Notes: generated by a model not told the origin, from the sequence alone. Shown: positions 45,246 to 59,400, counted from the stretch's first letter. The stretch is 64,000 nt of DNA from Malania oleifera (GCF_029873635.1 NC_080428.1:63731957-63795956); one strand, 5' to 3'. A program made the numbers and translations.

Positions 45246-48200
45246 ATTGGTCATACCCGATTTTGATTATGACAAATACTTAGGTATTTAATGTCTATCA
45301 AATTTATGTGCAGGTTCATATTTGTAAGATTGCTTGATGGCATGAAAAGACTTAAAGACTAAAAGATCCAGAAGATTTATTCTTGTTGTAATTTATTTTA
45401 TGCTCATTCGAGTCTGTAATAGCAATATAGGAAAAGGTCTGTAATAATCACTGCATATCATGCATGTTGATGCAATAAGCTCAAAAGATCTTAGAAAGAC
45501 CTTAGGTCCTTACACATACACATAAGATAGTCCCCAAAATCACATATATTATCATGGGAATTAATTGAAGTAAAACTGGACTTATAGGGTAAAATCAGTG
45601 AGGCTTCGGATGATCGAGCCATTGTGTTCAAAACACTTCGGGCTACCGAATCATTGACCAGTCAAAGTGTTGACTTGGTTTCGGGCGACCGAACCAAAAA
45701 GAACACACCATTCTCGGCTAATCGAACCATGATTTTGACATTTCCCACCAACTCGGCAGCCTGAACTTCACGTTGAAAAATGTCTCAGGCTACTGAACAC
45801 ATGAGTTTGGTAAACCGAACTGTAGACCAGGAGACCAAACCATGGACAGAATGGAAATCGCCTTTGGTCAGCAAACTGAGCCATGATTCAAGCACCTGAA
45901 CTTCAAAAATCAACTTTTTTCATTGTGTCTGTTCGGGCAATCGAATCGTGGATCAAGCGACCGAAACTCTCAAATTGTTTTAATTTTTACCGCAGTTAAG
46001 AAAGATTAAATGGGGATAATTTTCTTAAACAGTTTTAAAATAATTTTAATAATTACCCCTATGTCCCCAACGGTCAAAATTAAGTCTTTCTCTATACATA
46101 GGGGCTCATTTGCTTAGATTAGGAATTAATTAGCAGAAGAGATTAAGCAAAAATCCTAAGCCCTATTTTGCTATACAAACCTCATACACTCATATTCTAC
46201 TACTCTCTTGAGAAATCAAATCTTTGTGAGTATTTATTGATTGTTCTAGTGTGCTAAAAACCCTTATTTGTATATTGCATTTGATTTTCGTTTGAGGGTT
46301 AAGTAAAGATTTTTTCCCTTGACTTTATTTAATAAACCTTTGGTTGGGAAAAATCTTAGAGCTAAGTGGGTCTTTGCATCAACAATGCAATACTCATTAG
46401 GGCTTGTATTTTTGTGTGCAAATGTAAGAACCAGAATCGTGATAATTGGGTTTAAATAAATAAGAGAGTGGCAAAATGGGAATTTGGCATATTTCGTCGA
46501 CGAAGCCAGATTTTGTTGACGAAGCCTTTGTTCTTCTCGTCAACGAAATTCAGAGATTTGTTAACGAGGAGAAGTCGAGGAGTTTCAGATATCGAAAATA
46601 TAAGGATTCGTTGATGAGGCCATCGATTCGTCGACGAGAACACCATTTCGTCGACGAAGTTGCCCGGGTCAAGGGGCTATAAATATCATTTTCCTTTACT
46701 TCCTCATTAAGTTACTTCAAAATCTCTCTCTTTCTAAACCTTTCCCTACTCTCTCTCTCTTTAGATTTCTTCGCCGATCATTGATGGAATCAAAACTCTG
46801 AAGTTACCACGAGGATCTTGGAAGGATTCTCTACAATTTCTACGGATCGGAATCTCATTTCGAAGATTTTTGGGTAAAATCGAGGTAAGGCTCGGTTTTC
46901 AATTCTGATCCTATAGTTTTGTAGGTAACGGTCTTGTGAACATATTCTGCACTGTGATTTGTAGGTTTTGGAACTCGGTTCGCTGTTTAGGGGTTTTGGA
47001 GTTCAGGATTTGCTTCCGGGGGAAAGGTAAAGGGAACTATGTTTATATTGGTTATTTTTTAAATCAGACTCGATAGAACTGTGGTTCACGGTCTTGTGTG
47101 TGTTTTGGCAACTCATTTGGGGGGGATCTAACGGGAGAAAACTATAGGTTTTTCATTATTATAGTTTTGGGAAAAAGGGGACGACGGGTTGCATCCCTAG
47201 TTTTGTTGAAAACCGAGTATATGTTGATTTATACTGTGATGTTGGGATGGGCATGCCTTGACTTGTTTAAACTGTATTTTTTTTGAAAAACCATGATTTA
47301 GATTACCAAATGGGTGTGGTTTGTTTGGTTATATGAGCATGCCTGTGTGTGTGATATGTTGAAACGCTAGTAGGAATTGAGTTCCGAAATTGTTCCAAGT
47401 ATTGAGAGTGTCTGACTCTATATCCGAGGGCGTGTGTTTATCGCCTGCCACATAGGCAAGAGTGTCTGGCTCTATATCCGAGGGTGTGAGCCTATACCGA
47501 CAAATCAGGCCGAAGGGTGTGGATCCACCAGTTAGCTCCGGTACGATGCCACAGGAGTCGGGGACTAGCCATGTGCCGGTGGCGCCATGCTTCGCGGGTT
47601 GGCCGAGCCAACGTCGGATTGTCGCGGACTGGCTTCAGACCGAAGGGTGTGACGACACCGGGATTGCTGATCATGTGTTGTGCGTGCATGTATGCATTAT
47701 GTAAATTAGTACTAAATTGCATTCAACTGTGTGTATGTTGCATCATGATAACACTCAAATGCCACACACCGATATAACCTGTGTTCTTCCTTACTGAGAG
47801 GTGTCTTACCCCTGCTGTACGTACATTTTTACAGGTCCTTCGGGTAATCGGAACTAGCGTCCTGGTGAAGGGAGCGTAGTGGCAGGTGTATCGCGTTTAG
47901 CGCTAGGTAAGTGCTAGGACTATAATTTTGGTGGGTTGACATTTTGGGATGTGTTGGGCACCCGTTTGTACGTTTTGATAGAGCATTGTGTCTGCTCTTG
48001 TATAGACTCTGGTATGGTACTACATATGTATGTATGGTTTTTTCGCTGTTTATATGATTGTGTATGGATGTGTTTAGTGTGCCTGGGAACCCCACGGGGT
48101 CGAACCCTCATTCTTTGTACTGTATCTATGATGATTTGTATGATACAGGGACGGGTTAGGTTACATTTTCACCCCTGAGTTCCATTTCGGGGTTCGGGGC

Positions 48201-51200
48201 GTGACAACTTGGTATCAGAGCTAATCAGGTTACTAGATCTTATAGACTTGGTTAGGCTTAGTTATGAGTACATACCAGAGTATAGAATGTGGATATGGGT
48301 AGAGTTGGTTAAGGGTTGTTCGGTTGCTAGAACAAGATTTGTCGACAGTATTCCATTTTTTTCCTGGGATGATGATTCCAGTAAAAGTAGGGCAGATCAT
48401 TGATGGCTTTCATATCGGTGTGATAGGAAAGACCTAGACCTGACAGTGAGTAGTTAACACGATTAGTGTAGATCATTGTGTTAACTGTATGTGTTGTAGG
48501 GACACTGATAGATTTCTGTTGTGTTGCAGAATGATGCCCAAGGATAATAACTTGGGAAGTGGCTCCGAGGAGACTGCGAGTGATGAGTCTCCTTTTGTGC
48601 CTCGAGGTTTGACAAGGCAAGTATTATGGGAGATCGGGTGGAGTGTAGAGAGCCGGTTCTGAGGAGATGACGTGGAGCCGATTTAATGAGGTGTTCTTTG
48701 ATAGATACTTCCCAACTTCTGTATATGATGCGAAGGCAGATGAGTTTTCTGTGCTGACTCAGGGGAGTTTGATGGTGCAGGGGTATGCGGCTCAGTACGT
48801 AGTGCTGTCCCACTTTGCACCATGTATGATCTCGAGCGAGTATGAGAAGACTCGGAGGTTTGAGAAAGGTTTGAGGAAGGATATCCGCAGACTAATGGGT
48901 ATGCTTCAGATTCGCGAGTTCTCGGTGTTGGTGGATAAAGCCACAGTGATTGAGACTAGTATCTGAGAGGACGAGGTGGATTAGGAATCAAGGAAGAGGA
49001 CAGTACCTTCTGGTTCTTAAACAGGATCTTGTCAGGGATCGTAGAAGAAAAGGAGCAAGGGCTCTGGTTATCGTTGGACTACCGAGTGCCATGATTCTCA
49101 GATGAGCCAAACTGGTGGTCATTGTACCAGATGTCACAGGTGGCACGAGGGTGAGTGCTGGTCATTTGGGGGTAACTGCTACAATTGTGGCCAACTAGGC
49201 CACATGTCTCGTGATTGTCGTGCACCAAGGTGAGACGTGCCTACAGTTAGTGGGGACTGAGGGAGCAATCAAATACCTCGGGGAACCATTTAGACGAATA
49301 CAACTTCAGCCAGTGTATATTCTCTTACTCCAGCGGATGCTGAGCATGCAGGTAATGTGGTGACAGGTACTTTATTATTGCTTTCGAATAAAGATTCTAT
49401 TTTTTTTAATTCGGGTGCAACCCATTCCTTTGTATCTGTGAATTTTGTGGGATGGTGTGGGGTTGAGACCCAAGACATGAATTAGGTGTTATCTGTTACA
49501 ACGCCATCTGGGAGTGTATCTTTCTGTAGGAAGATGTTGGTAGATTGCCTAGTGGAAATTCAAGGAAAGCTGCTGCCAGTAAATCTTATTATATATGACA
49601 TGTTGGGGTTCGATATCATTCTGGGGATGGATTGGTTGTTCTCCAGTTATGTTGTGATCAACTGTCGTAGGAAGGTGGTAGTTTTCAGAACTTATAGGGA
49701 GCAGGAGTACGAATTTGTGGGATTATGTGTGCATTCAGCGCTATAGATTTTGTCGGCACTACAGGCGAGGAGGCTACTCTTGAACGAATGTTAGGGGTAC
49801 CTAACTTGTATAAAGGAACCACCGCGGGATGAGTTGAGACTCGAGGACATTCGGGTAGTCAGCGAATTCCCAGATGTGTTTTCAGATGATTTACCCGGTT
49901 TACCTTCGGATCGTGAGGTGGAGTTTGTGCTAGAATTGCTGCCCGGTAAGGCATCGATCTCTAAAGTTCTGTATTGGATGGCTCCAGCAGAACTTCGAGA
50001 GTTAAAGGAGTAGTTGCAAGAATTATTGGACAGGGGATTCATTCGACCTAGTGTTTCACCCTGGGGAGCTCCAGTATTGTTTGTGAAGAAGAAGGACGGG
50101 TCGATGCGGATATGCATTGATTACCGTGAGATTAACAAGGTATTTGTGAAGAATCGCTATCCTTTACCTCGTATAAATGATCTCTTTGACCAGTTGCAGG
50201 GGACGAGGGTCTTTTCGAAGATCGACTTGCGGTCAAGATATCATCAGGTAAGGGTCAAAACGAAGGATGTAGTGAAGACGGCTTTCTGAACCAGATATGG
50301 CCACTGTAAGTTTTTGGTCATGCCTTTTGGGTTGACGAATGTTCCGACGGTGTTCATGGATTTGATGAACAGGGTTTTCCATGAGTACCTAGATCGATCA
50401 TAGTGGTATTTATTGATGACATTTTGGTATACTCGAAGAGTATGGAAGAGTATGTGGAACATTTGAGGTTAGTGTTACAGATTCTGTAGGAGAAGAAGCT
50501 ATATGCTAAGCTGAAGAAGTGTGAGTTCTAGTTGAGTCAGATTACATTCTTAGGCCATATGGTTACTGGGGATGGTATATCAGTTGATCCTAGCAAGATT
50601 GAAGCTGTGATCGACTGGGTAAGGCCGAAGAATGTACAAGAGGTTCGGAGTTTTCTGGGACTAGCACGCTACTATCGTCGGTTTGTAGAGGGTTTTTCTA
50701 AACTGTCTGGACCTCTGACACGATTGACCAAGAAGGGAGTCCAGTTTGAGTGGGCCAGTGATTGCGAGCAGTGCTTTTAGGAGTTGAAGCACCGGCTGGT
50801 TACTGCTCCAGTGTTGACCATTCCTTCGGGGGATGGTGGGTTTGTGATTTATAGCGACGCGTCCCTGAAGGGCTTGGGATGTGTGCTTATGCAGTAGGGT
50901 AAGGTAGTGGCGTATGCTTCTCAACAATTGAAAGAATATGAGAAGAATTACCCTACGTATGATCTGGAGTTGGCTGTTGTTGTATATGCACTGAAGATCT
51001 AGCGACACTATCTGTACGGGGTGCAGTGTGAGATCTTTACTGATCATAAGAGCCTTAGATATTTCTTCATGTAGAAGGAATGAACATGAGGCAGAGGCGG
51101 TGGCTAGAATTAATTAAAGACTACGATTGCACAATCAGTTATCACCCGAAGAAGACTAATGTGGTGGCTGATGTATTGAGTTAGAAGTCAGGGCCTACGG

Positions 51201-54200
51201 CTGTATCTGTGGTTGTAACTTAGTGTCACATCATACGAGATTTGGAAAGCTCAGGTATAGAGTTGGTGGTTGGTGATCATCAGGCTTTTCTTGTTGGTTT
51301 GGTGGTCCAACCGACCTTATTTGAGCGTATAAAAGCCACACAGGCTAGTGATGCAGAGTTGGCAGAGGTTATGGAAAAAGTACAGCAAGGACTGGCTACA
51401 GGGTTTAACATCTCTGAGGGAGGTGTGTTGAGGTTTGGGACCAAACTATGTGTTCCGAACAATGATAAGATCAGAAGGACGATTTTAGAGGAGGTGCATC
51501 GTTCTCCGTATATGGTACATCCGGGTAGTACAAAGATGTATCAGGACTTGCGCAAGACCTTCTGGTGGTCTGGTATGAAAAGGCAGATTGCTCAATTCGT
51601 GGAGTAGTGTCTGACATGTCAGCAGGTGAAAGCTGAACATCAGAGGCCAGTAGGGCCATTGCAGCCTTTGCCTATTCCGGTGTGGAAATGGGAGCATATT
51701 TCCATGGATTTTGTGACCAGATTGCCACCAACGCTTCACGGGCAGAATGCTATCTGGGTGATCGTAGATGGATTGATGAAATCTGCTCATTTCATACCAA
51801 TGAAAGTTGGCTATCCTTTGAGTAGGCTAGCAAATTTGTACGTGCATGAGATTATAAGAAGGCATGGAGTACCAGTGTCCATTGTGTCAGATCCAGATCC
51901 AAGGTTTACTTCTCGATTCTAGATGAGCTTACCGGAGGCACTGGGGATGAAGCTTACTTTCAGTACAACGTTCCACCCCCAGACTGATGGACAGTCAAAG
52001 AGGACGATACAGATATTGGAAGATATGTTGCAAGCGTGTGTGTTAGACTTTGGTGGTAGCTGGATACGGTTTATGCCACTTGTAAAGTTCGCTTATAATA
52101 ACAGTTTCCAGTCTAGTATAGGGATGGCACCGTTCGAGGCTTTGTATGGTCAGAGGTGTCGGTCGCCTTTGTGTTGGAATGAGGTTTGTGAATGTCAAGT
52201 GTTAGGACCTGAACTCGTACAGCAGGCGTCTGAGAAGGTGGGTTTGATCCGGGAGAGGATTAGATCAGCTCAGAGTCAGCAGAAGAGTTATGCAAATGTT
52301 TGCCGCCGTGATTTAGAGTTTGAAGTGGGAGGTAAGGTATTTCTGCGTATTGCTCTGATGAAAGGAGTGATGAGATTTGGGAGGAAGTGCAAGTTGAGCC
52401 CGAGGTATATCGGACCATTCGAGGTACTTGAGCGAGTGGGTCCGGTAGCCTACAGGATTGCATTACCTCCAGCACTTTCGAGGGTCCATGATGTGTTTCA
52501 CGTATCCATGTTGAGGAGGTGCGTGTTGGATCCTTCAAATGTTATCAGCTACGATGAGTTGGAAATTGGGGATACTTTAGCGTATGAGGAGATACCTGTT
52601 CAGGTTCTGGACCAAAAAATTCAGAGGCTTTGTACCAGAGAGATACTGTTAGTGAAGGTATTGTGGCGAAACCACGAAGTTGAGGAAGCTTCTTAGGAAC
52701 TGGAAATGAAAATACAGCGAAAGTATCCACAATTGTTTTGAGCACTTGTACATAATCCTACTATGGGTTGGGATAGGTGGTTGGTTGTCGGGAGTGTGTG
52801 TGTACTATGAACTCCTGAGACTCTTGTATATGTAACCACGGTATTCCTCCGCCATAAGTGAGGGTATGTAGGTGTATGTGTATGATGGGACCGCGCTGTA
52901 GTAGTCGTCAGTTTCTTGTTGGTTGTTCGTATATGTGTATTCCGGGTATGAGACTGTGAATGAGAGATGACAAATTTCAAGGACGAAATTTTTGTAAGGA
53001 GGGGAGATTGTAAGAACTCGAACCGTGATGATTGGGTTTAAATAAATAAGAGAGGGGAAAAATGGGAATTTGGCATATTTCATTAACGAAGCCAGATTTT
53101 GTCGACAAAGCCTCGATGAAATTCAGAGATTCGTCAACGGGGAGAAGCCGAGGAGTTTCGGAAATAAGAAATATCAGGATTCGTCGTTGAGAACACCATT
53201 TTGTCGACGAAGTTGCCCGGGTCAAGGGGCTACAAATATCATTTTCCTTTACTTCCTCATTAAGTTACTTCAAAGTCTCTCTCTCTCTCTCTCTCTAAAC
53301 CTCTCCCTACTCTCTCTCTCTCTAGATTTCTTCGTCGATCGTTGATGGAATTAAAAATCTGAAGTTACCACGAGGATCGTGGAAGGATTCTCTACAATTT
53401 CTACGGATCGGAATCTCATTTCGAAGATTTTTGGGTTTCGGCGTAAAATCGAGGTAAGGCTCGGTTTTCAATTCTGATCCAGTAGTTTTGTAGCTAACGG
53501 TCTTGTGAACATATTTTGTACTATGATTTGTAGGTTTTGGAACTCAGTTTGCTGTTTACGGATTTTGGAGTTCGGGATTTGCTTCCGGGGGAAAGGTAAG
53601 GGGAACTATGTTTATATTGGTTATTTTTTAAATCAGACTCGGTAAAACTATGGTTCACGGTCCTGTATATGTTTTGGCTACTCATTTGGGGGGGATATAA
53701 CGGGGGAACACTATGGGTTTTTCATTATTACAGTTTTGGGAAAAAGGGGACGACGGGCTGCATCCCTAGTTTTGTTGAAAACCGAGTATATGTTGATTTA
53801 TACTGTGATATTGGGATGGCCATACTTTGACTTGTTTAAACTGTATTTGTTTGAAAAACCATGATTTAGATTACCAAATGGGTGTGGTTTGTTTGATTAT
53901 ATGAGCATGCATGTGTGTGTGATATGTTGAAATGCTAGTAGGAACTGGGTTCCGAAAATGTTCCAGGTACTAAGAGTGTCCGGCTTTATATCTGAGGGCG
54001 TGTGTTTATCGCTTGCCACGTAGGCAGGAGTGTCCAGCTCTATATCCGAGGGCATGAGCCTATACCGGTAGATCAGGTTGAAGGGTATGGATCCACCAGT
54101 TAGCGCCAGTACGATGCCATGGGAGTCCGGGACTAGCCATGTGCCGGTGGCGCCGTGCTTCGCGGGTTGGCCGGACCAACGCCGGATTGTCACGGATTGG

Positions 54201-55503
54201 CTTTAGGCCGAAGGGTGTGACGACACCAAGATTGGTGATCATGTGTTGTGTGTGCGTGTATGCATTGTGTAAATTAGTACTAGATTGTATTCAACTGCGT
54301 GTATGTTACATCATAATAACACTCAAATGCCACACACCGATATAACCTATGTTCTTCCTTACTGAGAGGTGTCTCACGCTTGCTGTACGTACATTTTTAC
54401 AGGTCCTTCGGTAACCGAAACTAGCGTCTTGGTGAAAGGAGCGTAGTGGCTGGTGTACCGCGTTTAGCGCTGGGTAAGTGCTGGGACTGTAATTTTGGTG
54501 GATTGCCATTTTGGGATGTGTTGGGCACCCATTTGTACGTTTTGATAGAGCATTGTGTCTGCTTTTGTATAAACTCTGGTATGGTACTGCATATGTATGT
54601 ATGGTTTTTCTGCTGCGTATATGATTGTATTTGGATGTGTTTAGGGTGCTTGGGAACTCCACGGGATCGGACCCTCATCCTTTGTACTGTATCTGTGATG
54701 ATTTGTATGATACAGGGACAGGTTAGGTTACATTTTCACCCCTGGATTCCATTTCGGGGTTCGGGGCGTGACAGCAAAAATATTTTTTACAAGCTCAGAT
54801 TTGAATATCTCCTTGTGTTTGATATTGAGAAAACTATTTTTGAGATATTCTAAATTTCCATTGGCTTGAATCTTTGAAACTCTAAACTGAGATTAAGACT
54901 TTATCATTAATTAGTTTCAAGTTGCTTGTAAACACACTCTTGTGCTTGAGTTGAGATAATCACTATTCTGAGTGTTAATTGCACATATACACTATCAAGC
55001 TTATTGTTCTTACATAATTGGTGTGTTCTAATTATTGCCGGTACAAATCTGCTTGATTGAGAAGTATTTTATTTGTACGCATCTTGTATTGAATTACTGT
55101 TGTATTCCAGGCGTGACCTGAGGGGGCACCCGGGCGATAATCCAACCCGGAAGGATTGGTTGTGAAGGTTGAGGTCAGCCCTGTGCTAATTGACCTGGTT
55201 GTATTTAGGTACCACTCCATCTGGTTAAGTGAGCCCATAGTGTAATCCTTGTGCTTGTGAGCCAAGGAGGGGACGTAGGCAGTTTGCCGTACATCGATAA
55301 CATTTCTGCCGTCGTCTTTATATACTGCTTTATTGTGCATGCCTAATTAGATCACTTGTGCAGTTTAATTTTTGCTAAATATATATACTGATTTATTTTA
55401 TGCACACTAGATTGACCTTAGGCTTATGTAATACTGCTGCTAGTGGATTGACCTAGGGGATTAATTTTTAAAATACCAATTCACCCCCTCTTGGGATTAC
55501 AGT
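45246..55503 (+). mobile_element. SIRE/Maximus-like Copia LTR, split by a Gypsy element
   Basis: The left part runs about 45246-46422 and the right part 54779-55503. The end, ACCAATTCACCCCCTCTTGG followed by GATTACA, is typical of SIRE/Maximus-type Copia LTRs, and the start region CATACCCGATTTTGATTATG also fits. A cluster of imperfect TCGGGCGACCGAACC-like units lies at about 45600-45960. No primer-binding site follows, so it is probably a solo LTR of about 1.9 kb. The left end and target duplication were not resolved. Confidence 0.5.
46423..54773 (+). mobile_element. Ty3/Gypsy Tekay/Del chromovirus, full-length, broken
   Basis: 8.35-kb element with both LTRs (46423-48206 and 53009-54773) and a perfect target duplication GCAAA (46418-46422, 54774-54778). 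The primer-binding site TGGTATCAGAGC follows the left LTR (48210-48221), and purine tract AAGGAGGGGAGAT precedes the right one (52996-53008). Parts in order: gag from about 48540 with a CCHC knuckle near 49140-49220, protease with DMLGFDIILGMDWL (about 49600), reverse transcriptase with [16 protein letters not shown] (about 50092), RNase H (about 50800-51060), integrase with [12 protein letters not shown] and MDFVTRLPP, and a C-terminal chromodomain-like segment (about 52610-52740). Structurally whole, but the coding region is broken, with more than ten breaks. LTRs look roughly 90 percent alike by eye. Confidence 0.95.
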
Positions 55504-55522
55504 AAAGCTAACAAACCCCCCA

Positions 55523-55526
<4 letters not shown>

Positions 55527-55609
<83 letters not shown>
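55527..55609. repeat. (CT)n microsatellite, about 83 bp
   Basis: Uninterrupted CT dinucleotide run except near its start, the longest microsatellite in the window. It sits where other Tekay-type LTRs here also carry a CT tract. Confidence 0.95.
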
Positions 55610-55615
<6 letters not shown>

Positions 55616-56451
55616 TCTTCCATTGAGCAAATTTGGGATTTTTGCAGTGTTATGCTTATTATGTGAGTTATTAAAAATATTTATGCAATTTGATTATAAA
55701 TTTGATGTTGGGAAATGTTCAGATTATTATTATATGGTTTAATTGCATAAATTGTATTATATGTTTTAAAAACCCTGATGATTATAGTTACAGATGAATA
55801 TTAGTGCAGTTACACTGTTGTGGAAGTGTTAGCGGTGGGTAGTCAGTTTGGCCTGAGTATGAGAATGAGTATGAGGATGTGACAAGCAAACTGATCTTAC
55901 AAACATAAACTTTTGATTTAGTCTAGTTGGTTGGTGGTCAACTAGTTAAGTCGTCTTCGAACCGCACAACCCAGTCATGGGGGTTAAACATGACATGGTC
56001 AAAAAGGAATTCTTTATTTATGTGATTATGATCATATGATAGGCTTAAATTATGATTTGAAGAAAAATGCGTATATTTGTTTATATGTGGTCCACTGTTT
56101 TACAAATGCTGGTTTAAGAGTTAAATTATTAAATTAAATATTTATAAATGTATTTTTTTTTATTAAAGTAGAATTATTGAATGTATTTTATATTGTAAAG
56201 CTCATTTTAGCCACACACTGATAATAATCTAGTCCATACTTACTGAGAGGTGTCTGACCTAATTATTTTCATACATTTCAGATACCCTGAGGAGTCTAAT
56301 TGAAATTAGAGTAGCATAGCAGAAGCATGGGAGGGACAAAAGAGTTAGTTAGGAGAAATATTTAATTAGTTATGTTTTTAATGTTTTGGAATTTTAAGAT
56401 TGTTAATTTTGATATTGGAGATATTATGTAATAAAGTTTGTTGACCACACG

Positions 56452-59400
56452 TGTAACGACCTGATATTCATGTTTTTTTTTTCCCCACATATATACACTA
56501 TAAAATTTCACTACTCTGAATCCTTCTAATTTAAATCAAACCATCATCATGGACCAGGTAAGGACCATGGAACCTGTATAACTATAAACTACCTATACAG
56601 CGAAAAGTAGAATACATATAACCATGTCAATATATATAATACCAGAGTGTCAGAATAATACAGAATATGCATACATAGCCATTCCCAAAAATACCCTCAT
56701 CTGGACCTAAGGACTACTAAAAAATGACTTCCCAAAAACCACTCACCCTACAGACAAGGTAGTATTGTAGTCCCCTCTATCTACAGGCCTGATCTGCTCG
56801 CCTAACTGGATCACCTGAAAAATGTTAAATCATTGGGATGAGACAATACTCAGTAAGACGAAATATGCTATTACTAGTGTGTAGCAGATGAGTTTACATA
56901 ATTATAAAATCTGATTTAGAAGTACTGTAAATAACCAAGTTTGAGAAAACACATATAGATAATACACAATATAACTTATACCTATGTTGTTTAACATAAA
57001 CTGTTTTTTTGAATATTCTAATCATAATACTTTTAATATCCATAGGTATGCCTACGGTTTCTGTAAATCTGGATGTATAATAATAATAATAATAATAATA
57101 ATAATTGAGAAAATTTCCTTAGATGGATAACTGAAAGTCATGATTTAACCCCTAATGACAGGATTGTGCGGCCCGCAAGCGAGACCTATCACTGGCTGGC
57201 CGACCAGGATAAGTCAACTGAACTCCGAAAGTCAGATCGGCCTCCTCAACCCTAGCTGACGGGGAGCCTGTCCACAACATAGGCACGATCGATTGCTGAA
57301 AAATTCACATACTATCTGAATTATGTGGTTGCACTCTAAACTGAAAATAACTACGGTATCGTACTTTACTAACTGAATCTTATCCATCAGGTATATATAT
57401 ATATATATATAACTGATATTTCTATATTACTGTTTTATCATGATTTTGAAATAACCATAACACTGTAAAACTGACTTGAATAATCTAAAAATTTGAATAA
57501 CTGACTGAATATTTAATATTTGTATATCTGAGTATCTGGGTGTTATGGTTATGAAATTATGGTATTCTGAAAATATTGAAAATATATGTTTCTATAAGTA
57601 TATTGTAAATCATGGTATCTTAAAAATATTATAAATCATGTTTCTGAATATTTTTTTTTTAAATTTCTATCTATATATATATACTGAAAATCCATCATTC
57701 TATAGAACATGTATAATCCATGATATTTTCTGCTAATATACTATAAAATATGGTATTTGCTAATATATTATAAAACATGGTATTTGTAAACTGTATAAAT
57801 ACTGTACTAATATGTTACGGGCTTATGCCACACAATTAAATAATTAGATTCACATTTTCTGAAATCTGTATTTTCTGTTATATTAATATTTTATGATCTA
57901 AATGATAATCTAGTAAAACATATAATTTATACTGATAATTATACAAAAATTTCCTGGCATACCATATTTCTCTTACCTAACTATCTAAGCACTAACTGCT
58001 ATTTACAATCCCACGTGTGTGACATTCATAATTTCAACATCTTGAGATAATACACGTATAATTTCCCAATCAACCAAATGAATTTACCTAAATAATTATC
58101 ACATGCATATTCTCCCCAAATCCATAGGTGCATAATTTCTAAATTATAAACCATATATCTTTTTACTTGAGTTCCTAAAATATCACCCACTGGGGTCCTC
58201 AACCCTTGCCTACAGGGTCCCAAAACATCCTATTCTTGAAAATATAATATCCTGATTTTACTTCTCAAAACCCCAGTATATTCTCATATAATACAAAATA
58301 TGGGTTCAAATGAATTTGGTAATACTAACAATATCCAAATATTCTACTGACCCTGGTTTTGGGATGCTTCCTAAACTTCTCAAATCAACATTTCGCTCCG
58401 GTTATGTTGTAGAAAATCTCCCCAAGATTACCATGATAGCTTCTGATTGTCGAACCGATAAGAGACGGATCTAGATTTGTAAAGAGAAGCCAGAGGAACC
58501 GAGTTAGAGAGAGAAAGAGAGAGAGAGAGTAAAAACTGATAAAATGAATTTTTTTCGCTAAAATTCCTTTTTAGGGCTATATATAAAGTGTTGTCCACGT
58601 GGCCTTGTCGACGAGCCATGACTCCTCGTCGACGAGTCCAAGCAGTAGTCTCGTCGACGAGATTCAGGCCTTAAAAATGGCCCTCTCGGTAACTTCTCAT
58701 CTATGAGATGAATGTCCCTGTCGACGAGACCAAGAGGGATGCTAGTTGACGAGCGCCCTGCGTTCGTCGATGAGACCCTGTAAGTTCTCTTTTAAATTTT
58801 TTTTGTCTCTCTTTTATTTTATTATTTAATTACCATAATTCTTTGGGTCTCTACATTCTTCCCTCCTTATAAAAATTTCATCCTCGAAATTTACTATTTG
58901 TATTGACACCATCCTTTAAAGAAAATGGACTACTTATTTTATTACTAACCCTCACTTATGGCGGAGGAATATCATGGTTACATAAGCAGTTCTGGGAGAT
59001 TACAAATATACTCATAAAAGAAAATTCTCCCAAAAACAAAAACACTACCTATTTTATATTCTAAATTACAAATATACATTCATCACTTCGTACTGAATAA
59101 AATAAAACTGTCATTATTTGAACTATATAGATCACTACTGTACCTCACTAAACAGGTGTGGGTATTTCTGTCTGATTTCCTCCTCAAGCTCCCATGAAGC
59201 TTCTTCCATGGCATGATTTCTCCACAAAACTTTTACTGATTGAATTTTCTTACTGTATAATTCTTGTTCCTTCCTGTCTAAGATCTGTACTGGAGTTTCC
59301 CCATAAGCTAAAGCACTACTGAGTTCTAATTCTGCATAGTTGATGACATGGGAGAGATCTGAGACGTATTTCCTTAACATAGAAACATGAAATATGTCAT

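Larger units (their letters stand above)
45078..56451 (+). mobile_element. outer Tekay/Del-type LTR, split by nested insertions
   Basis: The left part, 45078 to about 45245, begins TGTAACGACCCC, is AT-rich and contains a hairpin (GGATCAGGAAGAATCCTGATCC-like, near 45190). The right part, about 55504-56451, begins at the long CT microsatellite and includes TACTGAGAGGTGTCT (56240-56254). Order and content match the other Tekay-type LTRs in the window. Its far end is not seen because another element begins at 56452. Boundaries with the Copia-like insert are approximate. Confidence 0.55.
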
